From the NCBI RefSeq assembly GCF_026151205.1, contig NC_087074.1, positions 7,483,726 through 7,543,725 of the forward strand: a stretch of DNA of 60,000 nt. The letters run 5' to 3'. The notes under the pieces were generated by a model, which searched no databases, was not told where the DNA came from, and saw nothing but the letters and a program-made list of their open reading frames with translations. This DNA is from Bolinopsis microptera (Eukaryota > Ctenophora > Tentaculata > Lobata > Bolinopsidae). Positions within the stretch are counted from its first letter, which is position 1, and each line of letters starts with the position of its first letter. Positions 22,601 through 31,051 of the stretch are shown piece by piece. The translations under genes were made by a program, and so were the position numbers.

Positions 22601-24641
22601 AGTATTTTGTCTTTACCATTTTAACTCCTGTCATTCTACTTATTCCGAGATCGGCCTTCTCTGATACAATGTATTTTATGTTGGGAAAATTGGCAATTTG
22701 AGCCATTATTTCAGGGGTATGTGGCATGGGCCCATCGTCAATAACAATAATTGGTAAGTCTTGGTTGAGTCTCTTTCTTATTGATTCAGCAAGTCTGATA
22801 ACCAGAAGAGGTCTTCGTGCTGTTTTGACTATTACAGTTAAACATTCAGACAAGTTATTACACCTGTTTACTTCAATTTCTGGAAGGAGTTTAGCCATTG
22901 GTGGTCTATGGTTGGCACGGCAGGCTGTTAAATTACAGGACTTTTCATTGATTAGTGGCATCATTAGGGCCGCTCTATCACGGAGGAATGTAGACTCATT
23001 TAAAAGTTTGATTTTAGATGCTGTTGGAAAACATTTTGTTAGAGCTACAGCCGCACCCAAATGCGGACCTGTAGCAGGTTTATCTCTATCTTTGCAAGGA
23101 GAAAGACAACGGATTTCACTCTCAGCTGTATTCCCAGTTCTGAGTATGAGCTTTTCGCTCTCTAATGTAAGTCGAATAGCTTCAGCGCAGTCGAGAAGGT
23201 ATAGCTCATTCGAACTTGACTTTTTGAGTCCCACGCAGAGTGATGTTTCTTCAGATTTGAGTTTTTGGTCGGAGAAAAAGAAAGCTTGATTAGTTGTTGG
23301 GTCACAAAAAGACACAATAAGAGAATCATCCTCGGCGATTCCAACACACCTACCTTTGTGTTCAAACTGAATTCGAAATAACTTTTTAGTCATATTCTCG
23401 GAAGTAATGCTGTTTATGGTGATCATCTCGTACGAAGAATGAGCTCCTATTAACGTTGGTCTTGTATATGAGGTCAGTAGTTCCTGCTCTGTAATCTTCT
23501 GGTATGGTTCAATTAAAACGTTTATAACGGTCTCCTTGTTTTGGTCATTCTCTATAAAGTTTAACCCAAAGAACAGCAGAGTGAAAGAAATAATGGTAAT
23601 AAAGGAGGCAGTTTTTAATTTTGGAGTTGAATTCCAGTCAGAGTCCATCGTGAGTACTTCAACAACACGTAAAATAAAGGAAATAGTTTAAAAGAAGGCA
23701 AATCATAAATTAGTTTGTGACCACATGGGGTAATGAAAAGAGAACAGTAGTAGTAATTAACTGATATAGGGAATGTAAATAGTAAATAATTGTGTAGTAT
23801 GAAAAGCTAAATATTCATCTGTGTCGTTTTGGTTATTTATTCTCTTTATTAAGATGGTATTTTACTATCCCGGCAGATGAACTGTAAGGAATGAACATTA
23901 TATGAACTATTCGCAATGATGCTCCAAACTACAGAGCAATACTTGCAAACTCGGTAATAATGAAGATTGAGTGTTGAGTGGAATGTATATAAGTGTCACT
24001 TGCTAGATGACTATAAGGTGTCACCTACACTTCCAGTACAGTATGTGCACTCCCTTGGGGATAGACTACTAATTATAATGTACGCTCTCACTGGACTTAA
24101 AGGGTTAGTGCACATAACGCTATAATTGCAATGTATAATGTGACATTGTTAAATTACTTTAGAGGGACTTAAGTAAAACGGAAAGAAATCAGATTACAGT
24201 AAAACATCAAATACTAGAGCTGCTGTATATTTTTACAGACAAAAATTTAGAATTAATTTATGGAGCCAATTAATTTGATCAGACACGCCAGCATGTTATT
24301 TTTTAAAGGAGTTGTGCGAGATTACAATACATACTTAACTGGTCACAGAATAATGAGTACTACCAGATCTAGTGAAACTAATTTGATCCACGATATCATG
24401 ACAGGCCCTAACTGTCCTCTTCTGTCAATAAATTAGCGTACAGGCTGCTGACTTGAGTACATTGCAGCATGAGATGTCCAGAAAAATACTAATCACTCCA
24501 TCAACAGCTAAAGACGTAAACAAAAACTAATGACTAAAATCTAATTATGTACTTGGATCAATTATCAAATCAAACAATCAAACGACTTACTTTATCTTGA
24601 ATTTCTCTTGACATGCCATAGGCTGGTCCCCGGTTAGCCAT
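13476..24641 (-). CDS. Calponin/transgelin-like (muscle protein 20) gene, five coding exons
   Basis: Coding exons are 24641-24591, 20414-20290, 18152-18086, 14940-14800 and 13652-13476. They total 561 bases (186 codons plus stop), and all phases agree. The protein starts MANRGPAYGMSREIQDK. A calponin-homology domain follows, with exon 2 carrying GSFHEALKDGLLLC, exon 3 SPESIPKVHTSKFAFK and exon 4 VVELFQTVDLFEAAN. It ends with one calponin-family repeat, GASIVGMQAGGFKGANQEGM. The size and the single repeat fit the transgelin/SM22/muscle protein 20 group, which bind actin and stabilise filaments in the cytosol. A probable 5' untranslated exon boundary lies at 24659/24660 (acceptor cttacag). Intron 1 contains a nested glycosyltransferase gene. 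Family assignment is firm; orthology to a named vertebrate member is not claimed. Confidence 0.93.
13648..13905 (-). repeat. Minisatellite of about 31 bp that duplicates a splice acceptor
   Basis: Eight units of the form cttgcctaaaggggaacttt + agttaaaatat run from the last calponin exon into intron 4. Read on the gene strand, every unit carries cctttag|gcaag (variants ccttaat or cctcttt in diverged units). This is the real 3' splice site plus the first exon bases. Middle units have 4-base insertions (taaataaag, taaattaag). Confidence 0.88.
13906..14799. other. Calponin-like gene, intron 4
   Basis: Apart from the minisatellite and the TGACGTCA triplet, no feature was supported. The - strand ORF at 14101-14301 has no splice or similarity support. 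Confidence 0.6.
14728..14784. promoter_or_regulatory. Three TGACGTCA (CRE-type) palindromes
   Basis: Perfect TGACGTCA octamers at 14728, 14756 and 14777, each followed by CT or CAC. They lie 15 to 72 bases past the exon 4 donor. TGACGTCA is the full CREB/ATF site. The sites are seen directly; enhancer function is inference. Confidence 0.45.
14800..14940 (-). CDS. Calponin-like gene, coding exon 4
   Basis: Exactly 47 codons, acceptor tttccctag, donor tac|gtaagt. It encodes MENINFFLMAATEKLDV through QVLWGITAVARY, the end of the calponin-homology domain. Three TGACGTCA palindromes follow within the first 75 bases of the next intron. Confidence 0.93.
15072..15975. repeat. Foldback-like element with inverted arrays of gttcgacac
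   Basis: At 15072-15190 about six units of roughly 19 bp, ctctagttcgacacgtact and variants, run in one direction. At 15828-15972 the same unit runs in the opposite direction (gtgtcgaactagagtgtg). The outer ends pair as gtactcaagttcgacac against gtgtcgaacttgagtac. A single unit sits between the arrays at 15249-15262. The layout resembles foldback transposons, whose long inverted ends are made of short tandem repeats. The 560-bp centre has no recognised gene, and no flanking duplication was found. It lies in intron 3 of the calponin-like gene. Confidence 0.6.
16297..16375. repeat. Repeated TGATCA palindromes
   Basis: Three tgatcac blocks, each preceded by cggtga or ccgtga, lie about 20 to 36 bases apart. 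Partly similar gtgatcc phrases fill the spaces between them. Probably a degenerate tandem repeat. Confidence 0.45.
16557..16978. repeat. 57-bp minisatellite, about 7.4 units
   Basis: Units begin ctatactgttttgaagagaa and end ggaaaccggtg. The fourth unit carries an extra six bases (accacc) and others carry single substitutions. Because 57 is a multiple of three, the array is open in several frames on both strands, producing many repeat peptides such as CFEENWCTTVL. It lies in intron 3 of the calponin-like gene, so the ORFs are not taken as genes. A related degenerate sequence extends upstream to about 16410. Confidence 0.85.
16979..18085. other. Calponin-like gene, intron 3, 5' part
   Basis: Nothing with coding or structural support. 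The ORFs 17289-17513 (+) and 17475-17678 (-) overlap and show no family similarity. Confidence 0.55.
18086..18152 (-). CDS. Calponin-like gene, coding exon 3
   Basis: A 67-base exon with acceptor tattttcag and donor att|gtgagt. It encodes LMNILSPESIPKVHTSK and FAFKI, the middle of the calponin-homology domain. It restores phase 0. Confidence 0.92.
18153..19418. other. Calponin-like gene, intron 2, 3' part
   Basis: No feature could be supported apart from the start of the following minisatellite. Confidence 0.55.
19419..19682. repeat. 12-bp minisatellite (accccgtccaaa type)
   Basis: Roughly 22 units of 12 bases alternate between accccgtccaaa, accccctccaga and acttcctccaaa. In one frame this reads as Thr-Pro-Ser-Lys/Arg repeats (131-codon ORF 19309-19704), and on the other strand as (D/E)GVLEGVL. 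It is inside intron 2 of the calponin-like gene on the opposite strand. A repeat artefact is the simplest view. Confidence 0.85.
20157..20203. repeat. 14-bp tandem repeat beside the exon 2 donor
   Basis: Three units of ctttaaagctga plus ct, which contain the palindrome tttaaa, lie about 90 bases into intron 2. Confidence 0.7.
20290..20414 (-). CDS. Calponin-like gene, coding exon 2
   Basis: First half of the calponin-homology domain. Acceptor cctcttcag, donor tgcag|gttagt, 125 bases. The motif DVELESQCRHWI is followed by EALKDGLLLC. The arginine codon at the junction is split AG/G with exon 3. Confidence 0.92.
20415..22028. other. Calponin-like gene, intron 1, 3' part
   Basis: Contains the 3' untranslated region of the nested glycosyltransferase gene. 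A near-repeat pair around 20990-21050 and 21270-21330 (gctctctcctcattc) suggests an old duplication. No other gene was supported. Confidence 0.5.
22029..23648 (-). CDS. Type II Golgi glycosyltransferase, B4GALNT/GT12-like, nested in an intron
   Basis: An intact single exon of 539 codons with a good start context (cacgATGg). A short cytosolic tail precedes a membrane anchor at about residues 14-32 (FITIISFTLLFFGLNF). Residues about 85-210 are cysteine-rich and contain CVGIAEDD and CVGLKK phrases typical of a ricin-B-like lectin fold. The catalytic part (about 265-510) has the nucleotide-binding start LPIIVIDDGP, the metal-binding DDD at 354-356 within YFVNMDDDN, and the acceptor-side motif VHEHQDLFLRLK near 453-463. 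The pattern resembles the family that transfers GalNAc to galactose or GlcNAc in glycolipids and glycoproteins (B4GALNT1/2, bre-4-like). The exact donor and linkage cannot be read from sequence. It lies in intron 1 of the calponin-like gene on the same strand. The absence of introns suggests origin by retroposition or simple intron loss. The antisense ORF 22726-23289 is a shadow. Confidence 0.85.
   Translation of the reverse strand: MDSDWNSTPKLKTASFITIISFTLLFFGLNFIENDQNKETVINVLIEPYQKITEQELLTSYTRPTLIGAHSSYEMITINSITSENMTKKLFRIQFEHKGRCVGIAEDDSLIVSFCDPTTNQAFFFSDQKLKSEETSLCVGLKKSSSNELYLLDCAEAIRLTLESEKLILRTGNTAESEIRCLSPCKDRDKPATGPHLGAAVALTKCFPTASKIKLLNESTFLRDRAALMMPLINEKSCNLTACRANHRPPMAKLLPEIEVNRCNNLSECLTVIVKTARRPLLVIRLAESIRKRLNQDLPIIVIDDGPMPHTPEIMAQIANFPNIKYIVSEKADLGISRMTGVKMVKTKYFVNMDDDNVVTKTWDAAKMTDLLDTTDLTLVGGRTDNKDWNSFLDFRADDNGDPQLVHYHGSCRAANQGLPFYPDCLRCDLTSKSFIAKTKDILEVGGWSLEFKVHEHQDLFLRLKAAGKKVVWCPKFLVKNLHPETTAEYTEDDKKAYKKLRHKSLNRITKLFCNHWNINEYSHHGAGEKGDRTWLLDV
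23649..24590. other. Calponin-like gene, intron 1, 5' part
   Basis: Should contain the promoter and any 5' untranslated part of the glycosyltransferase gene. No clear TATA box or initiator was identified. Confidence 0.45.
24591..24641 (-). CDS. Calponin-like gene, coding exon 1
   Basis: Seventeen codons from ATG (MANRGPAYGMSREIQDK) with donor aaa|gtaagt. The start is preceded by ggggcaag. The next exon begins IEKQYDVELE, which is the usual continuation in this family. Confidence 0.9.
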
Positions 24642-24667
24642 CTTGCCCCTGTCAGATAACTGTAAGT

Positions 24668-24763
24668 GAGCAATGTATAATCAGTAGTAATAATGATGTG
24701 ATTATAAATTGTATACATTGTACAATCAGTAATAATGATGTGATTATAAATTGTATACATGTA
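24668..24763. repeat. Tandem duplication of about 50 bp
   Basis: The phrase taataatgatgtgattataa + attgtatacat occurs twice in direct succession, each copy preceded by caatcagta. It lies in the upstream flank of the calponin-like coding start. Confidence 0.75.
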
Positions 24764-24889
24764 GTTATTGACTACTGATTTTACATTGTATTATATGATC
24801 AAGTCTTTATGTTTCACTCATTTGTTGATAAGTGGTGTCATATATATACGCTAATCTAACTGCATACAATTCGATTACACTATTGATTG

Positions 24890-25190
24890 CTTCAGTGCAA
24901 ATTGATACAGTTATCGCACGAGGCGAAGCCGAGTTCGAATACTTCAGTTATTTCACGAGGCGCAGCTGAGTGCAATAACTGGTGTAATCGTATTATACTA
25001 CATGCAGGTAGATTAGTGTATAACTCCACGCTTTTGGTGTTAGAATCAGTGCAATTAGTTTATAATCGCACTGGCTATTCGAGCTTTTCATTTAGAATTA
25101 AGTCCTTCATATTATGGAGCCAGAGTGTGAGTGTTTTGAGAGCAACTGACAAAACAGTGCGATTAGTTTATAATCGTACTACCTGTCAAC
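24890..25190. repeat. Palindromic gtgcaatta units, block 1
   Basis: Imperfect palindromes of about 25 bp recur: agtgcaattagtttataatc + gcact near 25049, agtgcgattagtttataatc near 25158, and related units near 24892 and 24980. The same unit returns at 26538-26616 beyond two MITEs, so the MITEs probably landed in a larger repeat cluster. Class unknown. Confidence 0.55.
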
Positions 25191-25572
25191 TGTCAAGTCA
25201 CAAGTTTCAAAACTTATGATTTACACCCCTAAAACAGTATTAATATTCTTGACACCAATTATAGTATCATAGTCACAACCTATAATTATATTTATGTCTT
25301 TGACATAGACAACTTTAACTTCAAGATACAGATTACAGATCAAATATGCTTTATGTTAATATTTTGTATAAGTATTACGGCATTGTCTTATCTTAAAAAT
25401 ACAGAACTAATATTAGTATGTATTAGCTCTCATCAATTGCTGTGAAACGCTCAGTTGTCCATTATCAGGTCGATTTGATTATTGGGACGATATTTCCATG
25501 CACCACAACATGGCAACAAACAATCAGCTGCCATAGCGGCCCCGTAACAAAAGCAAAAAAGCGGTCTAAGCC

Positions 25573-25935
25573 CAGTGGCGTAACTTTGCCTGTTGGCGCC
25601 CCCCCCCCCCCCCCCGCTCAGTGAAGAAAAGCGCCCCTCTAAAATTTTTTGTGTCCCTAAAAAAAAAAAAAAATTAAAAAAAAAAGTCTGGTACTTTTTT
25701 TCTCGCCCCCCCCCCCCCCCCCCCCCCCCCCCTAAGGCTTTTTGCGCCCCCCTGAAGCAAAAAAGGGAACCCCAAATATTTTTTTCACGTCGACCGAACG
25801 CTAAATTGGACAGGGAAATACACAAACAAGACGATTTTTCAGTGAAAGGGCCTAAAATTCAGGAAAATTGCGCCCCCCTTATACGGCGCCCCCCCCCGCA
25901 CAGCGGGGTCTGCGGGGCCCTAAGTTACGCCACTG
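25573..25935. mobile_element. hAT-type MITE, TIR cagtggcgtaac (copy 1)
   Basis: Starts cagtggcgtaactttgcc and ends with the complement agttacgccactg. It is flanked by an 8-bp duplication with one mismatch (tctaagcc at 25565, cctaagcc at 25936). It carries long poly-C runs that are absent in the two sister copies, plus the shared ends gcacagcggggtc and ggcgcccccc. The proline-rich ORFs across it are artefacts of the C tracts. Confidence 0.88.
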
Positions 25936-26160
25936 CCTAAGCCTCATAGCTAATAGGGTCTCAGAGAGTCAGAGCAGTGAATACGTTGGCACGTCACTTG
26001 CATCTGTCAAGATGATTCGTTCTTCTATTGTGAATCGCTGTGGTCACGCGAACCTAACATTTCAACGGATAACCGTCAGCCCGCCCTCGTAGCCTCACCG
26101 TGTGGCTCTTTATTTACACTGCACTATTGAGCTTTATTATTAACATAATATTATGCTAGT

Positions 26161-26449
26161 CAGTGGCGTAACGTTGCCTGTTGGCGCCCCCCTGCCGAAA
26201 AGGCGCCCCCCTGTTGGCGCCCCCTCCCCTTTTGGTGCCCCTCCCTAAAATTGAACAAATTAGGTGATGTTAGAGGATACGCCGGTAAAAATCTCTAAAA
26301 AAGTGTGTATCTAGAGCAAAACGCGCAGTTTTGCTAGAACTTTAGTTAAGTTTTCGAAATTGTCCCACATTCAAACAACGATTTGGCGCCCCCCTAAGAC
26401 GGCGCCCCCCTGCACAGCGGGGTCAGCGGGGCCCTTCGTTACGCCACTG
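26161..26449. mobile_element. hAT-type MITE, TIR cagtggcgtaac (copy 2)
   Basis: The 289-bp unit is flanked by a perfect 8-bp duplication atgctagt (26153 and 26450). It is nearly identical to copy 3. It has no ORF and must rely on a transposase in trans. Confidence 0.93.
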
Positions 26450-26529
26450 ATGCTAGTGCAATTAATATAATGTAAACTTATGTTAACGTATGGGCAGGAA
26501 ATTGCGGAACACGATATTAAAGTATCTTT

Positions 26530-26700
26530 CAGAAAATCAGTGCAATTAGTATTGTAATTGCACTTAATATGTTTTGATTTCTCTCAAAACAGTGCAATCA
26601 GTTTTGTAATCGCACTCCCTGAAGAAGAAAAAAAAACGGTGCGATTATGAAAAAAAATAAGTGGCACTCAAATAGGTCAAAAGTGGAGTTATATAATGAA
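26530..26700. repeat. Palindromic gtgcaatta units, block 2
   Basis: Two imperfect palindromes, cagtgcaattagtattgtaa + ttgcactt and cagtgcaatcagttttgtaa + tcgcactc, match the units at 24890-25190. Confidence 0.55.
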
Positions 26701-27345
26701 TTGGCCTATTTTATCACATAGATTGAATTCATATCATAACATGAATTCATATCGAAAACAGTCGTTTTAAAAACAGAATGCTGTTATCTTATGTTTCTGT
26801 AAGAAAGTAAAGTAAAGTAAAAATTATGACATAACATCATCACACATGTCTACAAAGTATCAAATCACTATATTATGGAAAAATATAAATATCTTACCAC
26901 CAAAATTAATAAATTATCGACTACAACTTTATTTAAAAAATTCAAATAAATTCAAAAAGCATCCCAAAACATAACCCTATTCATACTTCCCAGTGGGGGC
27001 GCTGGTGGCTAAGTTGGTAAATCCGCCTGGCATTGCTTGAGGTGCCAGGTTCGATTCCCGACTCTGCCACTAGCCTTGGGCTTGGTGGTGTAGTGTCGGG
27101 CAGCGCGGCCAGCAATCGATAGATCGCTGCTTCGGGCCCCAGCACTGCATCATTAATCCCAGCCCCCCTGCTGTGTGGAAACAGCAGAGTAAACCACACC
27201 AATTACAACAAATCGAAAACTACACTTAGTTCTGAGAATAATTCTCTCGGAGGCGGTTGTATGTGAGTAGAAAGCGTGACGACGCTTCCAATTAACGTAC
27301 CCCAATTGCAACAAACACACAATACACACAATATATAATAAAACA

Positions 27346-28338
27346 AATATTTTTAATAAAACAAATATCTATTTTTACGGCACAATCAAACAATATCAAT
27401 AATAAATAAATCAGGGGAGGTTTGAAGAGGTTTCAAGTGCCGAAGGCCACTGCTTATCTTTAGGATTTGAGAGTGACCTATTATACAAATATAAAAAAAG
27501 CGCTTTTTTGAATTTAAAAGCGCTTATAAGCGCTTATAAGCGCTTTTAAATTCAAAAAAGCGCTTTTTTGAATTATGACATCAATTATAGTCGATTATAA
27601 GGGATTTTTTAAAACCGTTTATAATCGTAAAAAAAGCGATTGTAAACGATTTTTTTTTTAAAAAGCGCCGAAAAAGCGCTCAATAAGCGATTATCGGCGC
27701 CGATCATAAAATATCGTTTATGGAAACTTGCCGATTTAATAATACCTGACGAGGCTGATAAGTCTGAATTTTTGGAAGAACCCGGGATTATTATCCCATC
27801 TACATTAGCATCACATATTTCGAATACATAGGGGATGAGATCATTCCATATTTTCGTAGAGGTGTACAAAAAGTTCTGTTGGGAGATATCTAACCTCAGT
27901 AATGGGACAATCAGACGAAGTTTTTCATTTCTAGGACAGAACTTGAAAAGATCTTTAATCGACTGGGGGACATCAAATTTAAGAATTTTGAATAGCTCCA
28001 TAAATGTATGGTACATGTGCAGATTCTCCAGGTTCATAATTTTCTGCTCAGTGAATAGCGGTTTAGTGTGTTCAAGACAGTAGTTCTTGCTAGCCATATG
28101 TTCGTTATAAGTTCTTGAACGTGCACAGGTTAAGTAGTATTCTTTATGATCAAAATTGGGAATGTTACCAAATAGCAGTCTTATACATCGTTTTTGAATT
28201 GCAAAGATTTTATTCAGCTTATGTTTAGGGATCCACCCCAGCAACTTATACAATAGCTAAGATGTGACATAAAAAGAGCATTGTATAGTTTCAAATATTC
28301 AGATTTGGGAATGAATTCAAATATTCAGATTTTGGGAA
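27346..28338 (-). mobile_element. 5'-truncated CR1-like LINE fragment inside the SINE-like unit
   Basis: The C-terminal part of a LINE reverse transcriptase ORF is read on the - strand from about 28320 to 27720. Recognisable phrases are ALFMSHLSYCISCWGG, then IFAIQKRCIRLLFG after a frameshift near 28235, and TSTKIWNDLIPYVFE. Its 3' end is a dimeric tail (atatttgttttattaaa twice) like those of other LINEs here. A 26-base local duplication (gaatattcaa type) marks the 5' end. A 4-base duplication atat is possible but ambiguous in AT-rich sequence. Confidence 0.75.
27494..27569. repeat. Perfect 76-bp palindrome built from AGCGCT
   Basis: Bases 27494-27569 equal their own reverse complement, centred between 27531 and 27532. 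Five AGCGCT hexamers are included. Related agcgct and cgatt motifs continue to about 27710. It lies in the 3' untranslated part of the LINE fragment. Confidence 0.9.
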
Positions 28339-28889
28339 TATAATAACGTGTACACATTGCCGTTACATCCGATAAGACGAGCAAATACCTTACTAAGCCT
28401 TGTGCACGTCACCAATATATACCAGTTACACTAAATACACCAAAACATTAACTCCTCGGCATCGACTTGTGGTTGTGTGTAAGATTAATGGCTTAGCAAG
28501 GAGTGAGTATAAACGCATATCAAATATAAGTATGCAATCCCCGGGATCTACAGCAGTCATTCTTAGGAGGGGCGCCCCCGACCCAACTGCCATTGCTCAG
28601 CAATGGTACCAGCAGATTCGTCCTGGAATAGTGGACTCGATGCAAATCAGCTGGGCTTCAGTAGGACCCATCGTTCTCATGGGTCGCTTGCTCGCAAGAG
28701 TCAAGTCAGTAAGTGTTGCACCAAAGAAAAAAAAAAAAAAAAAAAAAAAAAAATACTTCCCAGTGGAATAGATTTATAAATGGAAACAAGGATAATCGTT
28801 ATGCTTCTCTTTATTACTAACATAGCTAGGTCCTTCAATTCTCCCTAATACTTCATTTGAAACGTTCCAAAAATAAAAAATTATATTGT

Positions 28890-29347
28890 TTACATTCTTT
28901 GCCAGGCTGCTAAGATAGCTGAGCAGAAGATGAGGCTGGTCATCTTGCCAGACAAGACGAACTGGCCCATCAGCTTATCCTCTGAGAACGCTTTACGGAC
29001 ATCGGCGTAGGCAAGACCACACCTCACATACAGTGGCGTAACGTTGCCTGTTGGCGCCCCCCTGCCGAAAAAAGCGCCCCCCTGTTGGCGCCCCCTCCCC
29101 TTTTGGTGCCCCTCCCTAAAATTGAACAAATTAGGTGATTTTAGAGAATACGCCGGTAAAATCTCTAAAAAAGTGTGTATCTAGAGAAAAACGCGCAGTT
29201 TTGCTAGTACTTTAGCTAAGTTTTCGAAATTGTCCCACATTCAAACGACGATTTGGCGCCCCCCTAATATATAAGACGGCGCCCCCCTGCACAGCGGGGT
29301 CAGCAGGGCCTTTCGTTACGCCACTGCTCACATAATATGTTGACTTT
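28890..29347 (-). pseudogene. Terminal exon of an unrecognised membrane protein, split by a MITE
   Basis: On the - strand the acceptor tccctccacag is followed by an exon reading KSTYYV, which would continue as RCGLAYADVRKAFSEDK and then a hydrophobic SGKMTSLIFCSAILAAW before TAA at 28890. A MITE with its 8-bp duplication (29031-29334) sits between KSTYYV and RCGLA and breaks the frame. Without the insertion the reading frame is continuous. Upstream exons were not found and may be displaced by the Penelope/LINE stack. It may be a dead copy or a gene with a recent insertion. The family was not recognised. Confidence 0.4.
29031..29326. mobile_element. hAT-type MITE, TIR cagtggcgtaac (copy 3)
   Basis: The 296-bp unit has a perfect 8-bp duplication ctcacata (29023 and 29327). 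It is nearly identical to the copy at 26161, apart from small indels. It lies inside the exon described at 28890-29347. Confidence 0.93.
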
Positions 29348-29809
29348 CTGTGGAGGGAAATAGGGCTTGAGGACAGCAAGATATAAAGGCCCATGCTGGA
29401 TGGACAAATTTGAAGAAAGATCATATCAGCTCAGACATTGAAGTCGCCCTAAGTCGAGTAAGTTGAAGTCAACCATTAATTTTCCTGAAAACTATATAAT
29501 AGGAGCATCAGCGGCAGGAGCTACTTCTTGGGAAGTTTATAGGGCCTGTCATTCTGCCTGAAGTCCCCAGGTAAGGGAAATTTTGTTTAATAATGTCAAT
29601 GAGTACTCGCCCCCACTCTTTGTGTTACAAGGTGTAATGAGGTGATCCGATCTAGCAATTATTATCAAGGTTTAAACAAGTTTGATGTACCTTTAATTGC
29701 TATAACAGTTTTGTGGTGAGCTATAAAAGTTAGGGATCAAATTTCCTCATTTACTCGAAAACGACAATGAGATCAAACTGAGAGTGCTTACTTAATTTAT
29801 ACTTTGAAT
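29348..29809. other. Non-coding flank left of the Penelope pair
   Basis: Contains cctgtcattctgcctgaagt + ccccaggtaagg at about 29546-29577, a block repeated elsewhere in the window. No gene is supported. Confidence 0.5.
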
Positions 29810-29821
29810 TACATAATAAAG

Positions 29822-31051
29822 TACTGATATCTGGATATTATCCGGTTGGAAGAGACAAGGACAAGTGAAACAAGGAAGTTAGGAGTAAGGGCAAATTTTC
29901 GGCGTCAACGCCATCTTCAGGCTAAAATTGTTATAAATGTTAGTATATAATAAATGCTTCTATACTAGTTAAAATGCTAAATTAAAATTACACACACTGA
30001 ATACAGGTTACATCAAATGGTATTGTACATTACATTGAAAATAGTGATGTACACACGTTTTACACTCTGTCCAAGTACATAATATCTACTGAACAGCAGG
30101 GTCGTGTGCTATTTGTTTAAATTTGTCTTTGAATATGTTGTAAAAGAAATCCCTTAAGCTTCTCGCACTCTTCTTTGTTATTGATACTAGGTTTAAATAA
30201 ATTAATGTAGTAAGCTTCTGTCACTTTACGTTTAATGGTGCTATATAAGTTAATCTCTAAAATATCGAAGGAAATATCTGGTTCTATGTTATCGTGAAAC
30301 TCTGAATAATGAGCAGCCAACGCATTATCAGGATAGGTTAAAGGCCTGTTGACTGCTCTTCGATGCTCTGAAAATCTATCGTGTGCTGTTCTACTCGTTT
30401 CCCCTATATATAGCTCTTACCATAATTTACACGTAACTTTGTATATGACACATTTTGGTTTGCAGTCGTGATTTGTTGTGATGAGTGGACATATGATACA
30501 GTTTGGTATGGTGCAGTGTGGTTTGTCGTGTGGTCGTGATGAACATAAGATCTCTGAGAGTTTCTTACCTGGTGTGAATATGAATTTGACCGGTAAGTTG
30601 TGTGAGAGGGCAAATTGAGTGACTTCTTTGGAAAATGGCTCGTTGATGAATGGTAGAGTGCATGTTGCGTGGTCGGTATCTTGTATGTTTGATGATGAAG
30701 GGTTATGACGTGTTGTAGGTGAGAGAGGGTGAAGTCGTCCTGTTTTGTTTATACGTCGTGGGTCTTGGTAACCGTTGTTGACCAACAAGTTGTCTTCTAT
30801 CTTCATGGACTCTTCTTTATACTCTGGTGTTGATGAGCAAAAAGCAGCCGTTTTGTAGAAGTTCTTGATGGTTGCTACTTTAGTTCCCTCATTGTGGTGG
30901 CTGTTGGCGTGCAGTGTGATATTCTTTTTCTGCTTCTTTCTGTAGAATTTGTGGTGTAGTGTTCCCTGTTCGTCGATCTTTATCTGGGTGTCGAGGAATG
31001 GGGTGAAATCCTGACGGCTTTCCGGATAGTCAATTTCCCATTTGAGCAACT
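29822..31051 (-). pseudogene. Penelope-like element, left arm, 3' half
   Basis: Matches the + arm from WEIDYPESRQDFTPFLD to the 3' end. A premature TAA near 30417 replaces the codons before the GIY-YIG motif (KLW then stop, versus KLCQ in the + arm), so the endonuclease is cut off in this copy. The rest of the endonuclease is still recognisable at 30416-30117. It is separated from its 5' half by a LINE inserted at 31052-39380. Confidence 0.88.

Larger units (their letters stand above)
26997..28752 (+). mobile_element. tRNA-headed retroposed unit (SINE-like) with poly-A and 14-bp TSD, split by a LINE
   Basis: The left end reads gggcgctggtggctaagttg. It contains an RNA polymerase III A box (tggctaagttgg) and a perfect B box (ggttcgattcc, 27049-27059), so the head derives from a tRNA. 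The right end is a 26-base poly-A-rich tail (28727-28752). Both ends are flanked by atacttcccagtgg (26983-26996 and 28753-28766). That is a target duplication typical of L1-type target-primed insertion. A - strand LINE fragment at about 27346-28338 interrupts it, leaving about 760 bp of original unit. Confidence 0.75.

Noticed and set aside
22726-23289. 187-codon + strand ORF
   Set aside because: Antisense shadow of the glycosyltransferase gene, with no recognisable features.
25451-25940. Proline- and glycine-rich ORFs
   Set aside because: Produced by poly-C tracts inside an hAT-type MITE.
27010-27070. Functional tRNA gene
   Set aside because: A and B boxes are present, but the cloverleaf is poor and the sequence is the head of a retroposed unit with target duplications.
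28400-28771. 123-codon ORF ending in poly-lysine
   Set aside because: The lysines come from the poly-A tail of the SINE-like unit; the ORF also crosses the target duplication.
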